Positions 46,075 to 55,250 of a DNA stretch of 64,000 bases are shown here, one piece after another. Source of the stretch: Pseudomonas rhodesiae (GTDB lineage: Bacteria; Pseudomonadota; Gammaproteobacteria; Pseudomonadales; Pseudomonadaceae); the NCBI RefSeq assembly GCF_007858255.1, contig NZ_VFEU01000002.1, forward strand, positions 124,001-188,000, in the 5' to 3' direction. The position numbers were made by a program, and so were the translations under genes. Numbering within the stretch: the first letter of the stretch is position 1; each line of letters starts with the position of its first letter. Under the pieces are notes generated by a model, which was given only the letters and a program-made list of their open reading frames with translations, was not told where the DNA came from and searched no databases.

Positions 46075-47258
46075 TGCGCATCCCTCTGGTGGCGTCGCTC
46101 GCCTGGCAGGACTACCGCAACGACGCGTGGCTGTCGGCCTGCTCGGTGCTGGCGTTGGTGGCGGTGATCGCACCGTTGCTGGTGTTATTCGGCCTGAAAT
46201 TTGGACTGGTCAGCAGTTTGACCGAACGTTTGGAGACGGACCCCGCCACCCGTGAAATTATTCCGCTGGGCGGTGGTCGATTCAGCAGCGCGTTTATCGA
46301 GCAACTGGGTCAACGGCCGGACGTGGCGTTCGCTATCCCGCGTACGCGGCAGATTGCGGCCACGGCGCAGGTGGGCACGTTGGTGCTGGAGATGCTGCCG
46401 ACCGCGCCGGGCGATCCGCTGCTTGGCGGTTTGCCGGTGCCTCAGGGGCTGGAGCAGATCGTCCTGAGCCACACCGCCGCCGAGAAACTCGCGGCCCGGC
46501 CCGGTGACTGGCTGGAGACCCGTTTCGCGCGGCAAGTGGCCGGGCGTGTCGAGGCCCGTGATACGCGGTTGCAGGTGCTGGCGGTATTGCCCCTGGAAGC
46601 GTTCGCCCGGGACGGCTTGTTCGCCGGGCTGGGCTTGCTCGAAGCGGCGGAAGACTATCGCGACGGCCGTGCGGTGCTGGCGCTGGGGTGGGACGGTGAG
46701 GCGGCAGGCGTGGGTGAGCAGCGCGTCTACCCGGCGTTTCGTTTGTATGCGCGCGGCCTCAACGATGTGGAGCCGTTACGAGTGTTTTTTGCGAGGCAGA
46801 ACATGCTGGTGTCGACCCAGGCGTTGAGCATTGCACAGGTGCAATCCTTGAGTCGCAACCTGTCGATTGTGTTCTGGATCATCGCCGGGTTGGCATTGGC
46901 CGGAGCGTTCGCGGCGATTTTCGCCGGTGCCCTGGCCGCGGTGGCGCGCAAGCGTCGAGAATTGTCGGTGCTGCGCCTGCTGGGGTTTTCCACCGGTGCG
47001 CTGTTGCTGTTTGTGGTGTTGCAGGCGCTGTACAGCGCGGGGTTTGCCGCCGTGTTCAGCGCCGGGTTATACGGCCTGGCCGAGGCAGGGTTGAATCAAT
47101 TATTCGTGCAGGTGCCGGGCGAACACGCCAGTCATCTGTTGGCGCATCACTATGGCTTGGCCCTGGTGGCCGTGCTCGGCGTCAGCGCCGTGGCGGCGGC
47201 CTGTGGCGGTTGGCGGGTGGCGCGTATCCAGGCTTCTGAAGGGATCAGAGATGTATAA
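46074..47258 (+). CDS. tagS: T6SS-associated ABC permease TagS
   Basis: FtsX/MacB-like membrane protein of 394 residues. ATG 46074 has GGGAGG at the right distance; the TTG codon just before it is not needed. One N-terminal helix (about 20-42) is followed by a large periplasmic domain and a cluster of three C-terminal helices (about 265-385). This is the topology of mechanotransmission ABC proteins rather than importers. It is coupled to tagT and tagR by short overlaps. Confidence 0.92.
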   Translation: MRIPLVASLAWQDYRNDAWLSACSVLALVAVIAPLLVLFGLKFGLVSSLTERLETDPATREIIPLGGGRFSSAFIEQLGQRPDVAFAIPRTRQIAATAQVGTLVLEMLPTAPGDPLLGGLPVPQGLEQIVLSHTAAEKLAARPGDWLETRFARQVAGRVEARDTRLQVLAVLPLEAFARDGLFAGLGLLEAAEDYRDGRAVLALGWDGEAAGVGEQRVYPAFRLYARGLNDVEPLRVFFARQNMLVSTQALSIAQVQSLSRNLSIVFWIIAGLALAGAFAAIFAGALAAVARKRRELSVLRLLGFSTGALLLFVVLQALYSAGFAAVFSAGLYGLAEAGLNQLFVQVPGEHASHLLAHHYGLALVAVLGVSAVAAACGGWRVARIQASEGIRDV

Positions 47259-48963
47259 GTTATTGGGCGCCTGTGTGGCGCTGAGCCTGGCCTCCCTGGC
47301 CTGGGCCGATGAAGCCAGCGACAAGCTGGACAACCCCAAACCGTTGCCGGATGACGTGAGCCTGCCGCTGCCCTGCGAAGGCAACATGGTGTTCCGCTAC
47401 GCCTACGTGTTGGCCCAGGGCACTCTCGATGACCGTGAGATCAGCCTCGGTTACCCCTTCAGCGAAGGCGAAGCCGGTTACCAGCAGTCGTTTATCTCCG
47501 GCTACCGTCGCGACTTCATCAACGGTCAGTTCACCCTCAAAGACCTGCCCAAGGACTGGAGCAAAGTCATCACGCCGGTGATGCCCAAGACCGACGCCAA
47601 AACGCCGCTCAAACCGATGCTGTATTTCATCGGTAAGTACGAAGTGACCGCGCGCCAATACGCCCAGGTGATGGCCCAGGCGCAGTCCCTGGCCAGCGGC
47701 GAGCCGGCCCCGGCCTGTGACGCGCCGACCGGCATGGCCGCGCGTTTGCCCAAGGTGAAGTTGTCGCGGTTTGAGGCCGAGCGGTTCTCGGCGGTGTACA
47801 GCGCCTGGCTGCTCAAATATCACCGGGATGCGCTGCCGGTCAGTGGTCGCGGCTCGTCCGAGGACGATGGCGGTGTGGGCTTTGTACGCCTACCCACCGA
47901 AGTGGAGTGGGAATTCGCCGCCCGTGGCGCCCAGGCCGTGAGCCGTCAGGACCTGGAAGGGCGGCTGTTCCCGCGCCGCACCGAAGGCAGCGACAGTGAC
48001 GGCCCGCTGGGCGACTACGCTGTCTTCAACCAAGTGGCCGGCGGTACTGGCCAGGCCGCGCGGTTGATGCCCATCGGCACCAAACTGCCCAACCCGATCG
48101 GCATGTTCGATGTGATTGGCAACGCTGCGGAAATGGTCCAGGAATCCTTCCAGCTGGTCCACGCCGGCCGCCGTCAGGGCACCTATGGCGGGTTTGTGGT
48201 CAAGGGCGGTAATTACCTGGAAGGCGAGGGCACGTTGTTCACCGGCATGCGCCGTGAGTACCCATTGTTCGCCGCCGACGGCACCGAGCAAAGCAACGAG
48301 ACCACCGGTTTCCGCGTGGCGATTGGCGCACTGTCGGCGCCGCGCTCGCGCTACAAGGAGCTGTTTGCGCAGTGGCAGAAAGAAGGTCGCCTGGCCTCGT
48401 TGACCGACGCCATCGACGACGCTCAGGACCCGACCAAGCGCCTGGACAGCATCATCGCCGCCAGCGTCGACCCCAAGCTGCAAGCCGAATTGGGCCTGGT
48501 CAACGAGGAACTCAAACGCAACGTATCGCTGATCGCTCAACAGCGCGAAGAAGCGGCGGGCAACCTGATCCAGTCGGCGGCCCTGGTGGCCGAGACCATC
48601 AGCAACTACAACATTCGCCTGATCAACTTGCAGAAGAGTCGGCAGCAGGCCTTGGACAACAAAGACGAAGCCAGCGCGCAGTTGTTTGCCACGGCCATCC
48701 AGAACGGTCGCAGCGCGCTCGACGGCGCGGTAGCGATCTATATCGACAACCTGGCCACCGGCACCCGCTATACCGATGCGGTGATCCAGGCGCAGTTTCA
48801 ACGGATCAAGGAAGAGTTGGATCGCAAACCGGTGCTCGGCAAGAGCCTGGTGACGCGCGCAACACTGTTCGTTCGCCATGTCGGCAACTACCGCAAGCAA
48901 CAGCGGGCCGACCCGGCAACGATCTTGAAGGAATTGCTCGCAGCGAGCGGTCAGCGGTCTTGA
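47251..48963 (+). CDS. tagR: T6SS periplasmic activator TagR (sulfatase-modifying-factor fold)
   Basis: Exported protein of 570 residues with signal peptide LGACVALSLASLAWA. The central part (about 125-380) is a formylglycine-generating-enzyme/SUMF1-like domain (KYEVTARQYAQVM, VRLPTEVEWEFAARG-like RLPTEVEWEFAARG, NPIGMFDVIGNAAEMV, VVKGGNYLEGEG), followed by a long helical C-terminus. In H1 TagR binds the PpkA periplasmic region and promotes its dimerisation. ATG 47251 overlaps the end of tagS by 8 bases. Confidence 0.93.
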   Translation: MYKLLGACVALSLASLAWADEASDKLDNPKPLPDDVSLPLPCEGNMVFRYAYVLAQGTLDDREISLGYPFSEGEAGYQQSFISGYRRDFINGQFTLKDLPKDWSKVITPVMPKTDAKTPLKPMLYFIGKYEVTARQYAQVMAQAQSLASGEPAPACDAPTGMAARLPKVKLSRFEAERFSAVYSAWLLKYHRDALPVSGRGSSEDDGGVGFVRLPTEVEWEFAARGAQAVSRQDLEGRLFPRRTEGSDSDGPLGDYAVFNQVAGGTGQAARLMPIGTKLPNPIGMFDVIGNAAEMVQESFQLVHAGRRQGTYGGFVVKGGNYLEGEGTLFTGMRREYPLFAADGTEQSNETTGFRVAIGALSAPRSRYKELFAQWQKEGRLASLTDAIDDAQDPTKRLDSIIAASVDPKLQAELGLVNEELKRNVSLIAQQREEAAGNLIQSAALVAETISNYNIRLINLQKSRQQALDNKDEASAQLFATAIQNGRSALDGAVAIYIDNLATGTRYTDAVIQAQFQRIKEELDRKPVLGKSLVTRATLFVRHVGNYRKQQRADPATILKELLAASGQRS

Positions 48964-49047
48964 TCGTTGGCTGTATGGCGAGCTTGGAAGGGACTCAGGC
49001 GGCATCGGCCGTGCTGGGCAAGTCAAACTTAGAAGAGAACACAACTT

Positions 49048-49971
49048 ATGCTTTTTTCCCGTAAGGCGGTTTCCAAGCGTCACTTGCTGCTGATCGCAGC
49101 CGGTTTCAGCACCGTACTGACCGGTTGCGCCACGTCGCCGGCCTCCAAGGTCGCGTCGAGCACCAAGGTCGAGTACTACCCAAGCTGCTACGAGCCGGTC
49201 CAGCACCTGCGTGCCACCGATTCGGACATGACCAAGTCGGTCGTTACCGGCGCGGCCATCGGCGCTGCCGGCGGTGCCCTGCTGGGCGTGTTGAGCGGCG
49301 ACAAGGACAAGCGCGGCCGTAACGCCGCCATCGGCGCGGCGGGCGGCGCCCTGGCCGGTGGCGCTGCGGGTTACTACACCGAGCGTCAGAAGCAGATTGC
49401 CGACGACAACCAGCGCATTGCGTCCTACGCGGCCGACGTCAACAAGAGCGCGTCCGACATCGACCGCAGCACCGCCTACGCCAAAGCCTCGCAGCAGTGC
49501 TACCAGAGCGCGTTCACCAAGCTGGTGGCCGATCGCAAAGCCAAGACCGTCAACGACACCGAAGGCCGCAAGCGCCTGGCGGAAATCGTCGCCGGCCTGA
49601 AGGAATCCAACGACCTGATCGTAGCGGTCAATGGCAAAGCCGCCGAAGACCTGAACAACTACACCCAGGCTTACGAGAAAGACCTGCAACAGGTCGGTGT
49701 GCAGCGTAACGACGTGGTGACCGTGGCCACCGCCGATACCACTCCGGTGGTCGCTCCGACCAAGGGCAAAAAGGCTGTGAAACCGGCCAAAAAGCCAGTG
49801 CTGCCGGTGGTGCCGAAAGAAGCCGTCGCTACCGAGAAAACCTTGCAGACCGCGCAGACCAAGCAAGCTGAAAGCAAGCAGGTCGCCAGCGCCGGTAAGG
49901 CACAGATCGAAGGCACCTGCCGCGATCCAAACCTGGCCGACTGGGCACCGGTCCCTTGCCCTAACGTTTAA
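49048..49971 (+). CDS. tagQ: T6SS outer-membrane lipoprotein TagQ
   Basis: Lipoprotein of 307 residues that in H1 anchors TagR at the outer membrane. The lipobox is LTGC (Cys27 region). A glycine-zipper-like stretch follows (GAAIGAAGGALLGVLSG and AAIGAAGGALAGGAAGYY), then helices and a Lys/Pro/Val-rich low-complexity tail. It is the last gene of the plus arm. The 84-bp gap after tagR contains no gene. Confidence 0.88.
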   Translation: MLFSRKAVSKRHLLLIAAGFSTVLTGCATSPASKVASSTKVEYYPSCYEPVQHLRATDSDMTKSVVTGAAIGAAGGALLGVLSGDKDKRGRNAAIGAAGGALAGGAAGYYTERQKQIADDNQRIASYAADVNKSASDIDRSTAYAKASQQCYQSAFTKLVADRKAKTVNDTEGRKRLAEIVAGLKESNDLIVAVNGKAAEDLNNYTQAYEKDLQQVGVQRNDVVTVATADTTPVVAPTKGKKAVKPAKKPVLPVVPKEAVATEKTLQTAQTKQAESKQVASAGKAQIEGTCRDPNLADWAPVPCPNV

Positions 49972-49995
49972 GCAACATGTTGCTATAAGCGTTAA

Positions 49996-50040
49996 ACGCC
50001 AGCCGATCTCCCGCTAAAGCGCGAGATCGGTGGCGTTCTT
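49996..50040 (+). terminator. Probable terminator at the end of the T6SS plus arm
   Basis: ACGCCA-G-CCGATCTC (49996-50010) pairs with GAGATCGG-TGGCGT (50023-50036), a 14-bp stem with one bulged base, followed by a T-rich TTCTTCC. It lies just after the tagQ stop. Confidence 0.55.
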
Positions 50041-50095
50041 CCGGCAAATCGCTACACTGCTGCGGCCACTCAATAATTACACCGAGGCCGTGTGC

Positions 50096-50470
50096 ATGAA
50101 ATTTCGTCTTCTCCTGTGGGTGCTGGGCCTGATGATGGGCAAAGCCAGCCGCACCAACCCTGCCTTTCAGCAACAACTGGGTGATAAAGACCTGGCGTTC
50201 CAGTTGCAGACCCTCGACGGCAAGGTTGCCCGTCATTTCATCGTCAAAGATCAGCGCATCACCAGCCGCTCGGGTGTTCACCCCGCGCCGGCGTTTGCCA
50301 TTGCCTTTAAAGATGCCGCCTACGGCTTCGCCACGATGCAGGCGAAAAACAAGCAACTGGCGTTTATGACGGGGATTCAGGACAAGTCGATCCAGATCAA
50401 GGGCAACCCGGCGCTGGTGATCTGGTTCCAGGGGCTGACGAAGTACTTGAAGCCGAAGAAAAAGAAGTAG
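50096..50470 (+). CDS. Small conserved protein resembling SCP2 lipid-binding domains
   Basis: Protein of 124 residues with ATG 50096. The N-terminal 15 residues are hydrophobic (FRLLLWVLGLMMG). The rest (LAFQLQTLDGKVARHFIVKD, FAIAFKDAAYGFATM, DKSIQIKGNPALVIWF) has the strand-helix pattern of SCP2-like sterol-carrier domains, and the tail is Lys-rich. Function is unknown. An equivalent gene sits next to the HDOD and recG genes in other pseudomonads, so this marks the return to conserved chromosome after the T6SS. Confidence 0.7.
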   Translation: MKFRLLLWVLGLMMGKASRTNPAFQQQLGDKDLAFQLQTLDGKVARHFIVKDQRITSRSGVHPAPAFAIAFKDAAYGFATMQAKNKQLAFMTGIQDKSIQIKGNPALVIWFQGLTKYLKPKKKK

Positions 50471-50498
50471 GGCTTTTCAGCTAGACCGAGTTGGATTT

Positions 50499-50563
50499 AT
50501 CGGGGGCAAGCCCCCTCCCACATGGGAATGCGTTCCAAATGTGGGAGGGGGCTTGCCCCCGAT
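50499..50563. repeat. REPIN
   Basis: ATCGGGGGCAAGCCCCCTCCC at 50499 and the inverse TGTGGGAGGGGGCTTGCCCCCG ending at 50563 have a short spacer. It lies between the convergent SCP2-like and YbaK-HDOD genes. Confidence 0.9.
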
Positions 50564-50585
50564 AGCTATATGACAGGCGCTACAC

Positions 50586-51986
50586 TCAGCCCTGAGTGAA
50601 TTGCGAGGCCAATTCGCGCAGCAAAACTTCGGCGTCCAGCACCTTACCCACCACTTCGTCAGCTTTGTCCCGGCTCAAGCCCAGACGCTCAAGCAGTGCA
50701 TCCGTGATCGCCTCGTCCGGTCCGGAACCGATCCCACGGCTGCGCAGCAGGCGAACGGCCAGGCACACCAGGTTCGGGTACTCGGCGTAGTTGCCGTCGT
50801 AGGTCGGATCGTGCTGGAAGCGCAGGGCGGTGGATAATTCGTCCGGCATGTCCCAATAACGCATCAACCAGGCGCCGATCTGCTCGCGGCTGATGCCCAG
50901 CAAGTGCTGTTCCACATAGCTGTGGCACAGGTGTGGGTTGACCTCCAAGTGGCGGCAGATCAGCGAGAAGTGCGGCGGGAACACATGGGCCAGCAACAGG
51001 TAGCCAAAGTTGTGTAGCAGGCCGGCGAGGTACGTCAGGCCCGCTTCCGGGCGCTGGGCGCGGGGCATGGCGCGGGTCAGGCCCTCGATCACGGCGGCGG
51101 TGTAGATCGACTGGTGCCAGTACGGCGTGGCCTGTTGCGGATGGTCCTTGGGCAGGCTCAAGGTTTTGCCCAGGGCCAGGCCCAGCGCCAGGTTGATCAC
51201 CAGGTCGAACCCCAGCACGCGCACGATGGCGTCTTCCACGGAGCGGATCTTGCCCGGCGACGCGTAGTACGGTGACGCCGCCCAGCTCACCACCTGCGCC
51301 GCCAGCGCCGGGTCGGTTTCCACCACGCCGGTGATGTCGTCGATGGTGGCGTTGGGGTCGACCCGCAGCTTGATGATCTTCTGCGCAGTGTCGGCCAGCG
51401 GCGGAATTTCGATGGTCGCTTCCAGGCGCTGCTGGATACGGCGAGCGGTGAACGCCTGCATCGCCTGGGTGATTTCCTCGCGGTCATCATTAGGGCGGTC
51501 GAGGTTCGGGCGGATATTGCTCAACGGCTCGCCGAATTGCGCGGCGCTGGCCTTGGTGAGCATCGTCTTGAAGGCATCAGTGGGGATTTCCAGCAGCAGC
51601 CCGGCTTCGCCCGAATGCACCAACAGGCTCGGCTCGTTGAGCAGGCTGCCTTCGTACAGGCATGGCGAACTGGTGAGCGGCGGCAGGCCCGGCAGCAGTT
51701 TCAGGTCGTGCTTGTCCAGCATGCGCTTGATGCGATCCGGCGCCACGGCGGTCAGGCGACGCCCAGTGAGTTCGGCGAGGCGGTTGAGGTCCAGCAGTTG
51801 GTTCTGGGGAAACAGCACCATCAGTGCGCCCACCGCGTCTTCCAACAGCACGGCCTGCACCTTTTGCGCAGGATTCAGGCCCGGTTGTTCGGCGACTTCC
51901 GTGTAGCTGACGGCAAGCTTGGCGAGCAGGGCGCGGATAACCGGCGGGGCGGCCAGCGGGGCTGTGGCGTGGGCAACTTCTGACAT
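50586..51986 (-). CDS. YbaK-like/HDOD fusion signalling protein
   Basis: Protein of 466 residues from ATG 51986; a TTG four codons earlier is less likely. The N-terminal half (about 15-165) resembles the YbaK/ProX aminoacyl-tRNA deacylase fold (LEDAVGALMVLFPQNQLLDLNRLAELTGRRL and the GSLLNEPSLLVHSGE region). The C-terminal half (about 200-410) is an HDOD domain (IPPLADTAQKIIKLRVDPNA, YLAGLLHNFGYLLLAHVFP). HDOD proteins act in stress and motility signalling. Whether the YbaK-like part still hydrolyses anything cannot be told from sequence. Confidence 0.82.
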   Translation of the reverse strand: MSEVAHATAPLAAPPVIRALLAKLAVSYTEVAEQPGLNPAQKVQAVLLEDAVGALMVLFPQNQLLDLNRLAELTGRRLTAVAPDRIKRMLDKHDLKLLPGLPPLTSSPCLYEGSLLNEPSLLVHSGEAGLLLEIPTDAFKTMLTKASAAQFGEPLSNIRPNLDRPNDDREEITQAMQAFTARRIQQRLEATIEIPPLADTAQKIIKLRVDPNATIDDITGVVETDPALAAQVVSWAASPYYASPGKIRSVEDAIVRVLGFDLVINLALGLALGKTLSLPKDHPQQATPYWHQSIYTAAVIEGLTRAMPRAQRPEAGLTYLAGLLHNFGYLLLAHVFPPHFSLICRHLEVNPHLCHSYVEQHLLGISREQIGAWLMRYWDMPDELSTALRFQHDPTYDGNYAEYPNLVCLAVRLLRSRGIGSGPDEAITDALLERLGLSRDKADEVVGKVLDAEVLLRELASQFTQG

Positions 51987-52103
51987 GGCCTGATCCAATT
52001 TCGTACAGTCACCGAAGTATAACCAGCTTGATACAAGTGTTGGTCGGATAAGTGCCTTTTGTGACCCGGTTGGGGATCCGCGACGCCTTTTGCTTCGGCA
52101 GCG

Positions 52104-54179
52104 TCAAACCTGGCCGTATTGCTGACCGTGCCGCAGCCAGCGATCCAACAGCGGGCTGACATGATCCGGCCAGCGCTCCAGCAGCGCTTGCGCCGCATCG
52201 CGGACGGCAGGCAGCAGGTCGGCGTCGCGCATCAGGTCGGCCACTTTGAACTGCAACAGCCCGGTCTGGCGCGTGCCGAGCATTTCACCGGGGCCGCGCA
52301 GTTCGAGGTCTTTTTCGGCGATGACAAAACCGTCGTTGGTTTCGCGCATGATGCCCAGGCGCTGGCGGCCGATCTGCGATAGCGGTGGGTGGTATAGCAG
52401 CACGCAGTGGCTGGCGGCGCTGCCTCGACCGACGCGGCCGCGCAGTTGGTGCAATTGCGCCAGGCCCAGGCGTTCGGGGTTCTCGATAATCATCAGGCTG
52501 GCGTTGGGCACGTCCACGCCGACTTCGATCACCGTAGTGGCCACCAGCAGTTGCAGGTTGCCGGCCTTGAATTCGGCCATCACCGCCGCTTTTTCCGCCG
52601 GCTTCATACGACCATGGATCAGCCCGACCTTGAGTTCGCCCAGGGCGCTGGTGAGGTCTTCGTAGGTGGTTTCGGCGGCCTGGCAGGTCAGCTCTTCGGA
52701 CTCTTCGATCAGCGTGCAGACCCAGTACGCCTGGCGCCCTTCGGCGCAGGCGCCGCGCACGCGCTCGATCACCTCGACCCGTCGCGTATCGGTGACCAGC
52801 ACGGTGTTGACCGGGGTGCGACCGGGCGGCAATTCGTCGAGGATCGAGGTGTCGAGGTCGGCGTAAGCGCTCATCGCCAGAGTGCGTGGGATTGGCGTGG
52901 CAGTCATGATCAGTTGGTGCGGGCTCATGCGTCCGCCCACGCCTTTCTGGCGCAGGGCCAGGCGTTGCTGCACGCCGAAGCGGTGTTGTTCGTCGATGAT
53001 CACCAGCGCCAGGTTCTTGAACTGCACTTCGTCTTGAAACAGCGCGTGGGTGCCCACCACCATGGGGGCGCCGGCGGCGATCTGCTCCAGGGCGGCTACG
53101 CGGTTCTTGCCTTTGAGCTTGCCCGCCAGCCACGCCACTTCCAGGCCCAGCGGTTCGAGCCAGCGCTTGAAGGTGATGAAATGCTGCTCGGCGAGAATCT
53201 CGGTAGGCGCCATCAGCGCCACCTGGTAACCGGCCTCCAGGGCTTGCAGCGCGGCGAGGGCGGCGACCACGGTCTTGCCTGCGCCGACGTCGCCCTGGAT
53301 CAGGCGCAGCATGGGTTCGTGCTGGCTCAGGTCGTAGGCGATTTCGTTGCCTACGCGCTGCTGGGCGCCGGTCGGCGTAAAGCCGAGATTGGCCAGGTAT
53401 TGCGCGGGCAGACGCGTGGCCTTGGGCATCGCCGGCGCGCGCAGGGAGCGCATGCTTTCGCGCAGGCGTTGCTGGGACAGTTGGTGAGTCAGCAACTCTT
53501 CGAAGGCCAGGCGGTGCTGGGCCCAGTGATGACCCAGGGCCAGCTCGTCCACGTCGGCATCGGCGGGGGGGTGATGCAGGTAGCGAATCGCATCGGCCAG
53601 GGGCGCCAACTGGTAATCGCGGGCCAACTCCAGGGGCAGCCAGTCGGGCAGGCTGGTGGGGCCGAGCATGGACAGCGTCTGCATGCACAACTGGCGCAGG
53701 CGCTGTTGAGTCAGGCCTTCGGTGAGCGGGTAGATCGGGGTGAGGGTGGTATCTACCGGTGGCGGTTCGTCGCCGGTGATGGCGCGGTATTCCGGGTGGT
53801 AGATCTCCAGGCCCGACGCGCCGGGCCGGGCCTCACCGTAGCAGCGCACGCGGGTGCCGCGCTTGAGGCCCTCTTTCTGCGCATTGCTGAAGTGGTAGAA
53901 ACGCAGGCTCAGGCCGCCGGTACCGTCCTGCAAGCGCACCACCAGGCTGCGGCGCTTGCCCATCACCACATCGGCACCGCTGACGGTGCCTTCGATCACC
54001 GCATCCTGCCCAGGGCGCAAGTGGCCGATGGGCACCACGCGGGTGCGGTCCTGATAGCGCAGGGGCAGGTGGAACAGCACGTCCTGGAGGTTCTCCAGGC
54101 CGACCTTGGCCAACTTCTCGGCCATGGCCTCACCGACACCCTTGAGTGCCGTCACCGACACCTGCGACAGCTCAGTCAT
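52104..54179 (-). CDS. recG: ATP-dependent DNA helicase RecG
   Basis: Branch-migration helicase of 691 residues that rescues stalled replication forks and processes Holliday junctions. ATG 54179 gives the usual RecG length. The N-terminal wedge/OB domain (about 1-240) is followed by helicase motifs: GDVGAGKTV (Walker A), IIDEQHRFG (DEQH box), TATPIPRTL (motif III) and LHQLRGRVGRG (motif VI). It is followed by ~100 bp without a gene before the HDOD gene. Confidence 0.96.
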   Translation of the reverse strand: MTELSQVSVTALKGVGEAMAEKLAKVGLENLQDVLFHLPLRYQDRTRVVPIGHLRPGQDAVIEGTVSGADVVMGKRRSLVVRLQDGTGGLSLRFYHFSNAQKEGLKRGTRVRCYGEARPGASGLEIYHPEYRAITGDEPPPVDTTLTPIYPLTEGLTQQRLRQLCMQTLSMLGPTSLPDWLPLELARDYQLAPLADAIRYLHHPPADADVDELALGHHWAQHRLAFEELLTHQLSQQRLRESMRSLRAPAMPKATRLPAQYLANLGFTPTGAQQRVGNEIAYDLSQHEPMLRLIQGDVGAGKTVVAALAALQALEAGYQVALMAPTEILAEQHFITFKRWLEPLGLEVAWLAGKLKGKNRVAALEQIAAGAPMVVGTHALFQDEVQFKNLALVIIDEQHRFGVQQRLALRQKGVGGRMSPHQLIMTATPIPRTLAMSAYADLDTSILDELPPGRTPVNTVLVTDTRRVEVIERVRGACAEGRQAYWVCTLIEESEELTCQAAETTYEDLTSALGELKVGLIHGRMKPAEKAAVMAEFKAGNLQLLVATTVIEVGVDVPNASLMIIENPERLGLAQLHQLRGRVGRGSAASHCVLLYHPPLSQIGRQRLGIMRETNDGFVIAEKDLELRGPGEMLGTRQTGLLQFKVADLMRDADLLPAVRDAAQALLERWPDHVSPLLDRWLRHGQQYGQV

Positions 54180-54187
54180 ACGGTTAC

Positions 54188-55108
54188 TTAGCTCGCCGCG
54201 GTCGGCTTGGCCACCGAGCACAGGCGGATGGAGTCGGCGAGAATCTCAATCGCCTTGGGCCTTGGGAAGCTGGCGCGCCAGGCGATGGCCACCGTGCGGA
54301 ACGGCACCGGCGGTGTAAGCGGGCGTACTTCGATTACGCCGGGGGCGTAGTGATGGCTGTCCACCGCCGACAGCGGCAGGATCGAGATGCCCAGGCCCGA
54401 GGCGACCATGTGACGGATGGTTTCCAGGGAGCTGGACTCCACGGTGGTGTGCTTGGCGCCGTCGTTGCCCTTGGTGAGGGTCGGGCAGGCTTCCAGCACC
54501 TGATCGCGGAAGCAGTGGCCTTCACCGAGCAGCAGCAGGCTTTTGTCGTTGAGCAGGGCAGCGTCGATGCTGGCTTTTTTGGTCCACGGGTGCGAGGCGG
54601 GCATCAGCACCTGGAACGGCTCGTCGTAGAGCGCCAGGGTGAGCACATCCGCTTCGTTGAACGGCAGGGCGATGATGATCGCATCCAGCTCGCCGTTGCG
54701 CAGTTTGTCGCGCAGTACGTGGGTGAAGTTCTCTTCGATATACAACGGCATCTGCGGCGCGACGCGGTGCAGTTGCGGAATCAAGTGCGGGAACAGGTAT
54801 GGGCCGACGGTGTAGATGGCCCCGACCTTGAGCGGCGCGGTCAGTTGGTTCTTGCCGGCCTGGGCCAGTTCGCGAATGCTTTGCGCCTGCTCCAGCACCT
54901 TCTGGGCCTGGGCGACGATGCCCTCGCCTACTGGCGTGAGGCGCACGGCGCTCTTGCTGCGCTCGAAAATCAGCACACCGAGTTCGTCTTCAAGCTTTTT
55001 CACGCCCACCGACAGCGTCGGCTGGCTGACATGGCAGCGCTCGGCCGCATGGCCAAAGTGTTGCTCTTGGGCGAGGGTCACGATGTAGCGTAATTCTGTA
55101 AGAGTCAT
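54188..55108 (-). CDS. oxyR: Hydrogen-peroxide sensor OxyR
   Basis: LysR-family regulator of 306 residues. The helix-turn-helix is at about 18-37 (FGHAAERCHVSQPTLSVGVK). The two redox cysteines are present at C199 and C208 (GEGHCFRDQVLEACP), the exact OxyR positions that form the disulfide after peroxide exposure. It lies 8 bases upstream of recG in the same direction, and recG probably shares its transcript, as in other pseudomonads. Confidence 0.95.
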   Translation of the reverse strand: MTLTELRYIVTLAQEQHFGHAAERCHVSQPTLSVGVKKLEDELGVLIFERSKSAVRLTPVGEGIVAQAQKVLEQAQSIRELAQAGKNQLTAPLKVGAIYTVGPYLFPHLIPQLHRVAPQMPLYIEENFTHVLRDKLRNGELDAIIIALPFNEADVLTLALYDEPFQVLMPASHPWTKKASIDAALLNDKSLLLLGEGHCFRDQVLEACPTLTKGNDGAKHTTVESSSLETIRHMVASGLGISILPLSAVDSHHYAPGVIEVRPLTPPVPFRTVAIAWRASFPRPKAIEILADSIRLCSVAKPTAAS

Positions 55109-55250
55109 AGCGGGCGTCCATGAGGTTGCGGGCCAAGCATACCGGCTGCAATCGATAGACGCACGTTATCAGAAGTTTGTTAGGGATTGAGTGGGAACTG
55201 CTGAGGATTTTGCTGAAAGTGACGAGGGTTACCCCTCGCCACACTCATGT

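Noticed and set aside
49348..49375. Glycine-zipper stretch of TagQ as a separate pore-forming toxin
   Set aside because: It lies inside a lipoprotein frame with a clear lipobox in the TagQ position; glycine zippers are common in outer-membrane lipoproteins.
15335..50095. Mobile island with attachment sites around the T6SS
   Set aside because: No tRNA, integrase, transposase or flanking direct repeat could be found; most genes match the background composition.
55223..55238. CGAGGG/CCCTCG hairpin after tonB as terminator
   Set aside because: The stem is only 6 bp with no T-run on the minus strand; too weak to list as a terminator.
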